From assembly GCA_948099385.1 (NCBI GenBank), contig CANUEZ040000002.1, positions 2,300,001 through 2,364,000 of the forward strand: DNA of 64,000 bases. The letters are read 5' to 3'. The notes under the pieces were generated by a model. The model was not told where the DNA came from. It saw only the letters and a program-made list of their open reading frames with translations, and ran no database searches. A program made the translations under genes and the position numbers. The stretch is from Fasciola hepatica (taxonomy: Eukaryota; Platyhelminthes; Trematoda; Plagiorchiida; Fasciolidae). Numbering within the stretch: the stretch's first letter is position 1; every line of letters begins with the position of its first letter. Below are positions 23,101 through 33,949 of the stretch, in pieces.

Positions 23101-24000
23101 CCGTCAACAGCAACCAATGTCTTTATGAAACAAAACGCCAACCACTTGGTTATTCATTCTTTTGTCACGTGTGCAGAAAATCTCACTTTTACACGCTTTC
23201 AACTTCCGCTGTTCTTTCGGGTCTGGCCCCTCCCAGTCACCGCTGTCTTCCTTCCTCTTCACCACCTGTGCATATTTCCTTGGTTGTATCAGCAGCGTTT
23301 GTCTCCAACAGTGTCTCCACGGCTTCTCGTCGAAATTCTCCGTTATGTGTCCATTCACCTTTCACGCTCCTTAAGAGCACACTGCATTCCTGGTGGGGGT
23401 ACCTGCCTCCATGTGATTTTCCATATAGTATCGGAAGTACCTATACAGAAAGGCCAATCTGATTATCCTATTCGACTCACTTGCATTTGTATCACGGGCA
23501 CCCCCAAAAATGAGTTATCCAATGGGGAGTCAACACTGATTCCTCAAAATATCGGGTTGGTGCCACACCACATCCCCTTCTACACTTCTCGACTCTTCTT
23601 TGAATCTCTTTCACTCCACCGCTCTCTATCTTCATCGACTGCACACCAAATTCCGTAGATCGTCGTGATCCATTCTGGACTGACGAATCCGTCGTAGACA
23701 GTTATCGGCACCCATAAAGCAAGTTGTGTATTATTCTTGCCTAAACTCCCTGTTCATGTTGTGATGTCCGACACTAGCCGCTTTATGGGTTCTTGCAAAC
23801 ACTGCACTTTTACCCTACTTCAGTATTGCTTTTATCTGCATCCATACGTCCATCCGGCTAACCATACCGCCCCAGTCCCGAATCCGAAACAGATTCACAA
23901 TAGCCGCTCCGACCCTCGGCGCTTTAGTTCACTTAAACACCGTCCAAGCTTATTTTTCTATTACTGCAATTGTGTGAACCATGAACTTCAAAACTGTGAT
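20197..24000 (+). other. Pyrimidine-rich LINE-derived 3' region, no gene recognised
   Basis: Continuous pyrimidine-rich plus strand after LINE B's stop. A piece at 20276-20300 (CTCGTTCTGCTTTCGTTCC) matches 24868-24890 in the next 3' UTR, so at least the start is LINE 3' UTR. The ORF at 23026-23658 (210 codons) and others are probably open only because pyrimidine-rich DNA contains few stop codons. Confidence 0.5.
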
Positions 24001-24534
24001 TACTCCACATTGCTGTTAATTGCTGTGTTCTCTGATCATGCCTTGTGCATGAGTCTTGACCGCGATCAAGAAATATACCACTGTTATTATAACTAAATAT
24101 ATATCTATATACATACATTACTGTCCTGTAATTATCAGCACAAGCATGGTAAGTAATCCAACAACCCTCGATATCACCTTGCTTACGTTGCCTCCATTCC
24201 GCACTGGGCCCCACCATACATACGTCCATCAACAACTCTGCGATTTTGAACTGGAAATATCCAGCCTCCAGCTGGACCCAGACTGCGTTTCTCCAACACA
24301 TTTCCCTCTCTAGCGATGCTTAGTGCCGATCAACCACCTCGGGCAATGTACTGATCAACTCCCCGTCTGGTGCACTTGGATGATGATGCTGTATGGCCGT
24401 CTACCATTAGCTGTTCTTATTGGCTCTGTTGTCCGAGTTACCACAGCCTGACTAATTGGTCCTGGACTGTAATCCCTTATCGAGTGCCGCAGTCCGCTGT
24501 ACAACCATCAATGAACACTCACGCCAATCCAAAC

Positions 24535-24760
24535 AGTGCGGGGCGCCGTCAGATCCCTCGCTTTGACCGGCGCACATCAGGCGTGCAGGCCGCTTGCAGC
24601 GATGTGCGAGCGCAGTTAGGCTGGGCGGCCACACCCCCTGTGTTCACCTAAAAAAGTGTTTTTCAGTTTGGGTGTCCAGTGCACGGTTAGCCTCACACAC
24701 CAGCACCGGTTGCGGATTGCTCGCTGCAACTCTCATTGCCCTACCACGTTCATCGCTGTC
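24535..24760 (+). repeat. Conserved LINE 3' UTR block, copy A
   Basis: GGGCGCCGTCAGATCC, GGCGTGCAGG, GATGTGCGAGCGCAGTTAGG, AAGTGTTTTTCAG and GTGTCCAGTGCACGGT are shared with copies B, C and D. The frame is open and reads RRQIPRF, SGVQAACSDVRAQLGW. Confidence 0.7.
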
Positions 24761-26171
24761 GGTTGCGGACCGCATGCTCCTGCCATTCTTCCGCCACGAT
24801 TTACTCATCCATCGTTCTTGTCAGCACTCTTGTCACGTCTGTTTCCTGTCGTTCTACCTCTGTATGCGCACCTACCCGTTCTGCTTTCGTTCCTATCGTT
24901 TTTCACCATGACAAACCCACTGCATGATGTCACTCCCGCCTTATCCATTTTACTCTGCGCAGGCCAGAAATATTTCCTTTCCAACCATTTCTCCCTTGTC
25001 GGCTCTTAATCTGTATTTCTTGGCACATCCTTGCACTTGTAAAGCTCGCTGGTTGCACACCTCACAAGTTACCGTTTTGCGATATCCCTTGTATCCATCT
25101 TATACCTTCCACTAGTAAGCACCAGACACATCCGTAACCATGACCAATCACCACATAAGGACTCGCTGTTCCAACCCTTGCATTCTTTACGACCACGTTC
25201 ACTGCTTTTTCACCACCACTATACTTTCTATATCCGAATCCGCAATCCTTCCGCGGATCTTCCTCTTAAGCAGTGTCCCGATTGGCAACTTCTGGCCCAA
25301 TCAATTTGTGTAATCTTTGCAAGCAAGCAGCTCTCCAGTTCCATTCTCCCAACTCCGACGCACAACCATTTCTCGTGCCTATTTTTCCATCACAGGATTT
25401 CCCGTCCGGGCACTTTCCTTCCTCTCGGTCTTCACCCTGTGTCATCGTGCAACGAAACGATCTGATTGATCATCTCTTACCCGGCCTTCTTCGGTCAGTA
25501 CTGTCTTCTGCTTCGTTTATTGCTCGCCACAGGCATCTTCATTGTGCCCTTCAGGCTGCGCTGCTTTTCCGAGTTTCACCTAGTGTGAAGTCACCGTGAC
25601 GTCTTCATTTTCACTTACAGCTTCAGACCGTGTGATTTGCTAATACCTGGACTTCCTGATCCTCCACTTCCTTAGTTCTCTCCTACGTTATTCGCTGTTA
25701 CAACTGCTGCATCTTTGCACCGCAGTTCTTCTAACATCCAAGTTACCGTTCTCCAGGGACCTTTTACACTTCTCCAATCACCCTAGACTTCCATTCACTC
25801 TGCGTTCTCCAGCCATTTTCACAGCCGTCTTCTTTTTGCATATTGCACTTCCATTTATTAGAGCTTTGCCCATTTCCATCCATCACCACGAGTCACCTCT
25901 GCACTAAACAGAATATTAGATTTACTCTCACTTGTTTTCGTCGATCCTTTCCTTTGTATTCTCTTGTTTATCAACTTCCTCTCACAGCCATCACTTCTGT
26001 GCATCCAAAGTCCCTTCGCTTTCTGTTGATCCTTCATGTTTACCCGTCATAAACAAATTCACAATGATTTACTGAAGTTTATTCCGTACATCTTGACTCA
26101 ACCCCAAATGCCTCTTCCAAGCACTGCTACTTCCGCATTCCGTCTCTTCACTGTCACTTAGCTCTGCCCTG

Positions 26172-26175
<4 letters not shown>

Positions 26176-26213
<38 letters not shown>
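26176..26213. repeat. (TA)n microsatellite
   Basis: Uninterrupted TA dinucleotides, flanked by TCTGCCCTGATAAA and TGTATAAGTG. The flanks recur inverted around the longer TA tract at 57794-57846. Confidence 0.95.
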
Positions 26214-26217
<4 letters not shown>

Positions 26218-26929
26218 AAGTGTATTTACAAATGTACGCATACATATGTATCCACATATTTTCTCTGCCTCCTCCAGTTCCTCGCCGGCCAGTACGCTTG
26301 CCACCATGCTGCCCCTCATGGTATACACCCCTTTATTCTACATATGTGCCTCATAACTACCGTATCTCAAGCCTTCCGCGCCATTGCTACCACCTGACCC
26401 AATCCTAAAGTCTCGCATTGATAGCTCCCTGTTTCCAAATAGACACCGTCCATTTGTAGCAGTAATGCGTAGCTCATGTCTACCTAATCCTTAGCCATAC
26501 AGTTCAATTATTTGTCCTTCCTTCATTCCCTTCTTTTTTACATTTTTTTCTCGTTTCCCGTAACCATAGTTTTCCATGCCGATTTTTAGTCCTCACGTGA
26601 AACTCCCATTTTCCAACCTCCTCCACTTGGCTCAGCCAGCTGCTCCACCTGACCCTGACTTTCAAGTTCGCCGGGCACATATTTGAATCCATCCCTGGGT
26701 TCACCTGAACTCCATCCATCACTCCTTGATACATTTAACTCCCTCCCAACTCCCCTCCTTTTCTTCCCAAACCCCCTATGCCTTGCATACTTATAGGTTT
26801 TACATGAGTTTTCTGCCACTTTTTTTCGCCTGTAGAGGTTTTGAGCACGCGCAAATCATGCCTCAGGCTTCTTCAAAATAAACTATTGATATTATTATTG
26901 TCGTTAATATTCATCAATGATTTTGGTGG

Positions 26930-27395
26930 CCAGGAGACCAACACAGCCAAGCCAGTGATCCGTAATTATCTGGTGTGTCGCAGCAAAATTGCTGTGGCGG
27001 AACAAAAAATAATTGCCTCCTTAAAGTCTTGACGTTTCGACTTTGATGATATCCACCAGTGGAGATCAACGTCAATTATTTTGGTCCATTATTCGTACGA
27101 CAACAGAGAGGCACACAGAAAAGTGGCGGCTGCTCGATAACGTTTGCAATCTCAAGAAGTTCATCATAAAGTGGGACATAACATGACCACGAATCCATTC
27201 TTCATGGCCTTTCAACGGTTCGGCGCAAGGCGAGCCGCTCCTTAGATCATACTCAGACAATGGTTCGAATTTCTTTTGAATACAGGAGGGACTAAAGAGA
27301 TAGCTCGATCACGATGAGGCACGGGGTAGAATCGAGGCTAATGGAATAGAGTGGCACTTCAGTCCACCCTACGCCAGTCACCGCGGTTGCTTTTT
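26930..27395 (+). repeat. 466-bp duplicated block, copy 1
   Basis: Matches 40999-41464 over 466 bp with a handful of substitutions (e.g. CTTAAAGTC/CTTAGAGTC, AGTGGCGGCT/AGTGACGGCT). It encodes the Pao integrase zinc-finger end and core. Confidence 0.9.
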
Positions 27396-27500
27396 GGAAA
27401 GACCGACATGATAGTTTGTGGAGTTCTCATCCACCACTTCAAACAAAACCTTGGCAAATTCGTCGCTGAGCATCTTCTTTTAGGACCCAGGTGAGAATGC
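26930..27500 (+). pseudogene. Pao integrase zinc-finger end and core, decayed
   Basis: Pieces in several frames: VIRNYLVCRSKIAVAEQK (equivalent to VIGRCVHCRRRNAT in the element at 55100), NYFGPLFVR (first catalytic Asp position, here Asn), HNMTTN-FFMAFQRF, SYSDNGSNF (second catalytic Asp present) and WHFSP then HRG (region before the catalytic Glu). The order is that of a D,D-E integrase. Several stops and shifts, so inactive. It continues the integrase that stops at 14417. Confidence 0.75.
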
Positions 27501-27790
27501 CCTTTCCCTATCCGAGAGCAATACACACAGTTATCGTAAGTACACCCCCATTATTGACATCAAAGCTGCAGCGTTTGACACTATCCCTTCCGCCAATATT
27601 GCAACGGCATCAAGGGCTGTGCCACATGGTTCCGCGATACTGGCACGTCGTTTAAACCTTCTCTAACCAATCTGCGTTGCAGAATTTGATGCCATTACCA
27701 CGGTAAACTGAGTAGCATATGAACGTCACACGTCCTCATTTGTTTAGTTAGCGTTAGAATACCTTACTTTGCAAATAAGTAAATTGTTTC
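27500..27790. other. No gene recognised
   Basis: Short frames only, between the Pao integrase remnant and a minus-strand LINE tail. Confidence 0.35.
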
Positions 27791-27794
27791 AGCA

Positions 27795-28300
27795 TCTCTT
27801 GGTCTCATTAGTAATAAAAATAATGGTTTCTTTCGGAGATGTTCGAAGCATGCCAGGTGCATGATCAACTGTTTACAATTGATGAAATAAACAGACAAAA
27901 CCCTTGAAAACGTAGTAACTTACATGACAGGAGTTGAAATAGAGGGCTCAGAAGGGGGATTACCGTGGGATGAAAGTATGGCAAGTGTATGCACACCAAA
28001 GAAAAAGTACTGAGCTTAAATGGACCCACGGACCGATTCAAATGGACGCCCGGTGAGTTTGAAAATTCAAGGTCTGGTGGAGGATTCGGCTGGTCGGTAT
28101 AGGGACATCCGAAGGCTGACTTATACACATGAGAAAGGCTAGAAATGGGCATAAGAAAATGTAATAGCAAGAGACGATGGGGAAAAAGTGAGATTCACTG
28201 CAAAGGATTAAGTAGCAACGAAGCATTGGTACTCTGCAATTGATGGTCGGCGAACAGGGCACAGAACTCATTGTAAGACAGGGAGCGAGCAAAGTAAGTC
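27795..28300 (-). mobile_element. CR1-like LINE 3' end, 5'-truncated copy
   Basis: Minus-strand tail at 27875-27795 (GCATGCTTCGAACATCTCCG, AAAGAAACCATT, then TTTTTATTA). Upstream, TTTTCAAACTCACCGGGCG (minus strand, near 28065) matches TTTCAAGTTCGCCGGGCA near 26665. The body is pyrimidine-rich on the sense strand and non-coding. Confidence 0.65.
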
Positions 28301-28344
28301 GTTAAAGATGAATCAGGCAAAAAGACTGGTTCATAGGAATTGGA

Positions 28345-28449
28345 TTTGGGATGTGGCTAAATGATTTTGGGTCCTAGCTAAATTATTGTGGGTCGTAGCT
28401 AAAGGTCCGTGGGCCGTGGCTTAATAATTGCGGGTTTTGACCAAAGCTC
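28345..28449. repeat. 21-bp minisatellite, five diverged units
   Basis: Five consecutive 21-bp units share the pattern T-TGGG---TAGCTAAA (starts 28345, 28366, 28387, 28408 and 28429). The last unit is the most diverged. Confidence 0.8.
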
Positions 28450-28479
28450 GACAGGAACAGATGTAGTATACGCCTGTCT

Positions 28480-28800
28480 CCTAGAAAAGGAGTCCAGACC
28501 GTCTCTTGGAGTAGTAGGCAGTTGTGGCCCTGAAGGACCTCTGAGCAGAGATGAGAAGGAGCGCAGGGTTTGATCTGAGGATACTGCTGGTCCTTGTACT
28601 GCAGGTTGACAAAGCGGTGGTCGGGATTGTGACCAACTTGATCAGTGTCCCCCTTTCTTGTTTAGTCTCAAGAATGCTCCATTTTCCACTTGTTCTTCTT
28701 GATAACCGAAGCCTAGATGTAACTCTGAGCTTCCTGTATCAGTGGGAGCTTTCAGTGAGACATCTTTGACGAATACCTCAGTGGTGACATCAACGAGACA
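28480..28800 (-). pseudogene. Gypsy protease to RT-linker remnant
   Basis: The minus translation contains DTGSSE, the retropepsin active-site pattern, about 20 codons after the point expected from the knuckle, and later SRPPL with LRGP, resembling the linker before Gypsy RT. A stop lies between. Identification rests on motif order and the upstream gag, so it is tentative. Confidence 0.4.
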
Positions 28801-28879
28801 TTGTGGTACTACTGCTACGGTGATAAAGGATAGATGAGTCTTGATGGCCGCAGAAGACGCTCTTGGTAAGGTTTCTGGG

Positions 28880-29010
28880 CTACGGACGTTTAAAAATGAC
28901 CATTCTTGCTACGGTCTCTGCATACGAAGTCCCATTCTAGACACCCAAATCGAGGATGACTGTCAAGCCTAAAAAGGTAGCACTTGAAATTTGGGACTGA
29001 AGCTCTCTAT
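28880..29010 (-). pseudogene. Gypsy gag zinc knuckle remnant
   Basis: In the minus translation CYLFRLDSHPRFGC, then DFVCRD-SKNGHF, follows the double-knuckle pattern of CsRn1-type gag (C--C----H----C, then C--C---GH----C). Several Cys are lost. It lies between the gag fragment and the protease remnant, in the correct order. Confidence 0.5.
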
Positions 29011-29065
29011 TGTTCTCCTTTTCGGGAGGGTTTCGGGTTGAACTTGTCTCGCCAGAATCTTTCAC

Positions 29066-29420
29066 TCATGCGTCCAATGATAACTTCGTTTGATACGACT
29101 GAGAACTTTTGAACGCCATGTCTAATAAACGAGCCTCATCGGAAGCAGCCTGCGCGCCGACGGAATGGTCCTCCAGCAGCTGATGACGGAAGCTGCGTGA
29201 TTTTAAGCGAGCTACAAATACATCTCGGGTGCCGTAATTCATGCTCGTTTTGGCAATAAAGGCCTTGAAGCTGCAGTTTCCGGCCAAGGGCCTCAGCTTT
29301 TGCATGTATTCATCCAGATTTTGACTTGCTCCTTATTTGCAAGTAGCAAGGACGTGTCTAGAGTGGATTTTATTCTTCGATTTCACTTGAGCGGCTTGGA
29401 GGATCTCGATTGGGTAGTGG
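29066..29420 (-). pseudogene. Gypsy gag fragment
   Basis: The minus translation has NLDEYMQKLRPLAGNCSFKAF, then MNYGTRDVFVARLKSRSFRHQLLED (quoted here only in parts: DVFVARL, SRSFR-QLLED). This is the pattern of CsRn1-type gag, in which a LDEY-Q-L---A--C-F segment precedes RD-FV-GL-S--IR--LLE. The reading is open in the last 80 codons and broken upstream. Confidence 0.55.
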
Positions 29421-29569
29421 GAAGAAGAGCAATGAACTATGTGGCCATAAGCCATAAGATTGATGTTTGATCAGTGTACTTCTTGTTGGGCAGTAAACCA
29501 CCGTGGAGTTCAGAAAGCCGGGGATGTTTTATACCAGTGAATCCATTGCATAGAGACGTTAGGTGAACC

Positions 29570-31060
29570 CGGGTCTGAGTTGAATCTTTCAGGGCACGGT
29601 ATACGATCTATCAATTATGTATGTCGAAAAAATGGTTATAGCAAGGGATTGAGCGGAGCGTCCGGGAAAAAGTGAGAGGATAGGGGGCCCAGATATTGTG
29701 CTTTATAAGCCAAGCACATTTGAAATGAGAGCTTAAATTCATGCAGAGCATGTGATAAAGTTTTGGAACAGAAATGGCGCTTTAAGTGCACAACAGAAGA
29801 GACAAATGGTATTGTTCCGCAACTTAGAAGACAGATTTGAATTTAGATCTCAACCTTCTAACAACTCGGGTTTGTTTAAAATTGGGAAAACGGAAACCAT
29901 TACTATGTAAACACGGTGGCGTTATATTGGTTTGGAGAGCTTGCTAGCAATGTAGAGTGTCAGTGGTTCAAATCCCGCCACCGCAGGCTACTTTAGTGGT
30001 AGAGTTATCCAATGTCGTCCGGCTGGTAGTCGTACCTCGTTGGAACCTGAAACCATTTTCCACTCCAATTCCCCGGGTCCGATTTCCGGCTGTCCGTTTT
30101 ACTAAAGTAGGCCTTTGTTGTTGGGGGGTATACCCCTCCCGTTGCACTCGTGCACAGATGTGTAATAGAAGAAAATAATGTGGACAACTTATTCCACTCT
30201 AAGACATAGATCCTGAGAAATGAGGGGAATAACGGCTGTACAACGGGTTGGCAGAACTAACGTTCGATGATGGATCTAGCAATACAGTCGAATGGCGGGT
30301 CATTTTTAGCTTTGGAATACTGAGATCTGCCTGCGCACATTGCATGATGGCAAACTTCTTTAAGCCACCCATAGAGTTTTTAGAAGTGTGAGATAGGGAG
30401 CAGATCGTGAACAAGGCTCTCGGTAGGGTTTGAAACAGTGATGGAAATATTGAAATTAAAGCAACATTTATCCATCAGTTAGATTGTCGCGAATCCCAAA
30501 TCAGATTTTTCGCTTTATGCCTGGTGAAATTCCTGCTTCCCTTGTAGAGTTGCAAGGACATAGTTTGATGCTATCAAGTTCGTTTCTGTGCCGTGGATGG
30601 CTCAAGCTAGTGGTTATCCGCGAATGAATGACAACTCACTGTAGGCGGTCGCGGACGTCCACCGGCGTTAGAGGGCTTGAAGGAGTTTTCTACTGGCAGC
30701 GATCTCTTTACATAAAAGCCACAGCGGCTCTTGACCTGTGGTGCAAAGTACACAAATACGGCCAGTCATAAGATAGGGCCAAAGCCTGCGTATCACTCAG
30801 CTATGCTGAGCTGAGTGAGGTCCGCTAGAACGTGTTGGGCGTCCCCGACTGGCAGACAGCCGTCAAAAGGATGCATGAACGGCCTGATTGGTCACCTGCT
30901 TTTTACAGGTAGCACGGTTGTTCACGGGCTAGAGACGCAAGCTTGAACAGAATGTCGAGTGACACCGGAGAGGTCATTTTAAACCTTGGCCCCAGGAGTC
31001 CATGATTAGATTTTTATGCACACTGCTCATGCAGCGGCCATTGTGGGAACCGGTTTATCG
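29570..31060. other. No gene recognised
   Basis: Short frames without motifs. A GGTTCAAATCC box at 29968-29978 resembles a tRNA B box but no tRNA fold follows. The part next to 29560 could be Gypsy leader or LTR; no repeat partner is in the window. Confidence 0.35.
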
Positions 31061-31079
31061 CATGTTCTCCCAGCAGCTC

Positions 31080-31275
31080 AGGTGGAGGTTATGCCAGCTG
31101 AGGTTCTGTACTCATATTCGCCTGCTGGAATGTAAGAACCCTCCTGGACACTGGAATCCATGCGCGGAGAAGGGCACCAAAAACGGCACTGTCTACGACC
31201 TAGTCCACACATTCTTCAGGACCCCTTTAGCCAACCACCGCAAAGAAATGCCCTCCGGATGGGATTGAGGCATAG
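31080..31275 (+). pseudogene. RTE-type LINE endonuclease N-terminal fragment
   Basis: The plus translation gives FACWNVRTLLDTG, the start motif (WNVRTL) of RTE-type endonucleases, then a short basic stretch. Nothing downstream continues the domain. A 5' fragment alone is unusual for a LINE, which is normally 5'-truncated, so it may be a relic of a rearranged copy. Confidence 0.4.
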
Positions 31276-31429
31276 GTTTTGGGTCATCATGGAAGAGCAA
31301 AGTGGTCTCAGACGTCATTGACTTTCGACCAATCATCACGTACTCAGGTGGAGACTTGCCAGACTTGCCGGACGTGCCAGATGTGCACAGTCCCTCTTTT
31401 TGTAATATTTGAGTAAGAGTCTACTAACT

Positions 31430-31665
31430 CCATCCAGCTCCATCCTGACTTGGCCGGGTTGGCCACCCGACCTTGAGTTCAAATTTGCCGGGATCCGCCT
31501 TGAAGAGTAACTTCAATACTTTTTCCTGTACAATATCGAGTGCACATACCTGAATCATCCTCTTGGAATTCGGACTTTTTGTCCAATTGTACCGTTTGAT
31601 CTTGCGTGACAGCATGCCTCGGGGTTATCCGAAATAAACCATTATCATTATCATTATCATTATCG
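31430..31665 (+). mobile_element. CR1-like LINE 3' end, 230-bp copy
   Basis: TTCAAATTTGCCGGG (31480) followed 130 bp later by GCATGCCTCGGGGTTATCCG, AAATAAACC and (ATTATC)n. It matches the 3' ends at 26660-26910 and 42145-42320. A very short 5'-truncated insertion. Confidence 0.7.
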
Positions 31666-31669
31666 GCTT

Positions 31670-33090
31670 TTCACTTTGCTGAGGCTGGCTCCTTGGAGAA
31701 TATAGACCGGCGTCATAGTGAAATGGTCTTGAAGTTTTATGGGTATTTTGTACAAGTTACGCTCCCAGCGTCATTCAGCTTTTTTGTATCAAGAGCACAC
31801 TCCTAGCCTTTGGACTTTGGCTCAACTATCTCCCGCTGGGGGATAAGATAGCTTCATAGATATCACGGACCACTGCTGACCATGCGCTGCTGTCGGAGGG
31901 GAGCTTGGTGCAGGTCGTAATCCGGTTCTTTCTTCAATACCGGACTCCACGGACGAAAGGAGACCCGAGGAGATGTGATTCTTCTTCTATGGTATCGATT
32001 CACGTTTTGAGCTATCCACCGAGGCGAGAGTGCCAGCCAGGGCAAGAAGCATTCGGACAAATCTTCCGTTCGACTTTGAACTCTCTTTCCGATGAGACAG
32101 CACCTTGACTTTGAGTGATGGGTTGCGCGCCTATATGACACGAAGGGCCATACTGGGTGGATTCCTTGAGCCGGAAATACAATCAGCCCCAAAAGGTCAT
32201 TGAATTGAGGCCAGACGGATTCCAGTCTCCCGGTGTTCCAGGTTGGGGTTTGATCTGATTAGTCGGGAAATCATTGGAAGAACAACCGATCCAATCAAAT
32301 GGGCCCCCACTCAGCCACCTCTCTGCCTTATGGGCCGGTTTTTGTTAGAGCTCAAGGCTTTGGCTGAGAACCGCCATCCTTCTCCTGCTTAGCGGCTGGA
32401 CGCCCTTGTAGTACTCGTCAAACCTTTTCCATCAACTGCATAACTTTGAAGAATACCGTACTGCATCAATCTTTGCGCGGGATAATGAGGAATGCGCTGC
32501 CCGTTGCAGCCAGCGGGATGGTTAGTGGTGAGTGAGCTACTGCTCAGAGTTCCCTCTCTTTTATTGAACTTTTGCCTTCTGTCCCAGACCGCTACTCTTT
32601 TCCCCCTTTCCCCATCCGTGGTGCTCCTGCCAATAACACGGCTGGTACACGCAAGGGTTCATTGTCAAATAGAATCGGGAATGATCCGCTGTAACATGGC
32701 TCACTTTTTACCAGACCTCGTCATCCTCTGAAGCTCGGCTCCTTCAGCAGGTTCGCCCTCATGCAGACGGGTCATCAGGCTTGCTAAGCACCCGCAATTG
32801 GTTGTCCGGCTATTGATGTCCGCGGCGTGAGTGAAAAGCCTATCCAGGATTTGGGTAGTATGATTTAGCTAACTGCTCCTGATATCTCACTGAGATGTTT
32901 TCTGCCCACTTCAAGAGAGGAAGTGGCTAAAGCTACGGGTCAAAGGTATCAGAACAACTAATTTTAGATACTTAGTAGAGAATGCAAGCTTCGGCAGCCA
33001 GGCCAAGCAGGCGATAATATGGGGCAGAGCTCCTGGAGGGGCGACTCTAGCGCGCATGGCTCGAGATATAACCAGAACGCGGCGGGATTC
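31670..33090. other. No gene recognised
   Basis: Both strands show only short frames. The 109-codon minus-strand frame at 32192-31863 has no motif I know. Confidence 0.35.
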
Positions 33091-33303
33091 GACTCCAAAC
33101 CTTAACAAATGCTCCTGGCTAATACCAAAAGGCAAGAGCCGATATTGCTTTTAACCTTTGACCTCCCTTATAAGGAACCAGCAACTAACCTGAGCCCCCA
33201 AAAAGGGACAACTGAAAGGTCCTATAAATGGGTGCTTAGAGTAGCACTTGGCCGCCCGCGGCACGCTCGTCAGGTGACAAAACCACAGATTGCCCCGTAA
33301 GTA

Positions 33304-33869
33304 ATGAAGGACCCTCAATTGCAGGTGTCGCCAGTGTTCTGTCTAACTAGACCTGAAACCACAGGACAGTCGAACTCTGGGGATCCTGGTGAGCGAGATT
33401 CCGTTGCAGACACTACGGTCTGTACAGTTGTTCTAAATCCCTTCGCAACACCAGTGGCTCCAGCTCACCCGATACGAATAGCCCTGGGGAAAGTGAGGAT
33501 GCTCCTGAAGCAATTATCAAAGTCAACCTAAATTTGAAGACCAGAGGAAGGCCATACAGAGAACGCCTCAGAAAAAGCCGCAGTTTCAACCAACGTTTTA
33601 AGCCGGCCAACAGAGGGGTATTTTCGGGTCACCCCAGCCACATTCTTCCAAAGCGTATGAGAAAGGAGCCTAACCTACGGATGATAAGAAACGGAAACCG
33701 TTTGTTGGGAACTACTCCGCTTCACATGGCCCACAAAGTACTCGATTCCCACTACAAAGCCATTTTTCCACGGCAAAACTTAACCCGCGACCATCAGAGG
33801 GCAACTTCTCTCTCACCTCCTGAGTGGGGTACCTCAGACACCCCCGATTTTGTCTCCCTCCATCCCTAA
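33304..33869 (+). pseudogene. Possible ORF1 or leader of the second LINE family
   Basis: Two overlapping open frames (75 and 111 codons) precede the endonuclease. The second is strongly basic (KTRGRPYRERLRKSRSFN). I recognise no domain. Position suggests the end of ORF1, but it could equally be non-coding leader. Confidence 0.3.
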
Positions 33870-33949
33870 CTCGGCAACATCCTTTGGGAGGACACCTATG
33901 CAAACGGTAAACCCCTTCCCGTCAGGATTTCTTGTTTATAGTGAGCAGC

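Larger units (their letters stand above)
14418..26905 (+). mobile_element. 12.5-kb LINE array interrupting a Pao integrase
   Basis: It is bounded on both sides by halves of one Pao integrase that are nearly adjacent in the copy at 40.1-41.5 kb. It holds a nearly full-length CR1-like LINE (14418-18975), a fused RT fragment of a related LINE (18985-20196), about 3.8 kb of pyrimidine-rich DNA and a standard LINE 3' UTR ending with the (ATT)n tail. It could be one composite insertion or several events. Confidence 0.65.
24000..26910 (+). repeat. CR1-like LINE 3' UTR with tail
   Basis: Contains the conserved block A (24535-24760) and, about 2.1-2.3 kb later, the family tail at 26865-26910 (CATGCCTCAGGCTTCTTC, AAAATAAAC, ATTATTATT). 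The block-to-tail distance agrees with the minus-strand copies (about 2.2-2.4 kb), so this is a full 3' UTR whose coding part is gone. A (TA)n tract lies at 26176-26213. Confidence 0.6.
28470..29560 (-). mobile_element. Gypsy LTR element (CsRn1-like) gag-protease remnant
   Basis: The minus-strand order is typical: a gag end (about 29340-29070), a zinc knuckle (about 29000-28890) and a retropepsin to pre-RT stretch (28790-28480). No LTRs, RT, RNase H or integrase are visible. It is the only Gypsy-type remnant I can identify in the window. Confidence 0.55.

Noticed and set aside
23026..23658. 210-codon plus-strand open frame
   Set aside because: No motif, and pyrimidine-rich DNA lacks stop codons on this strand by composition. 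Lies in LINE-derived 3' sequence.
28345..28449. CRISPR-like regular spacing
   Set aside because: The units are contiguous 21-bp diverged tandem repeats without spacers, in a eukaryotic setting.
29890..29990. Possible tRNA or tRNA-derived SINE head (GGTTCAAATCC)
   Set aside because: Only the B box is convincing. The T-stem does not pair with its 3' side and the distance to any A box is too short.
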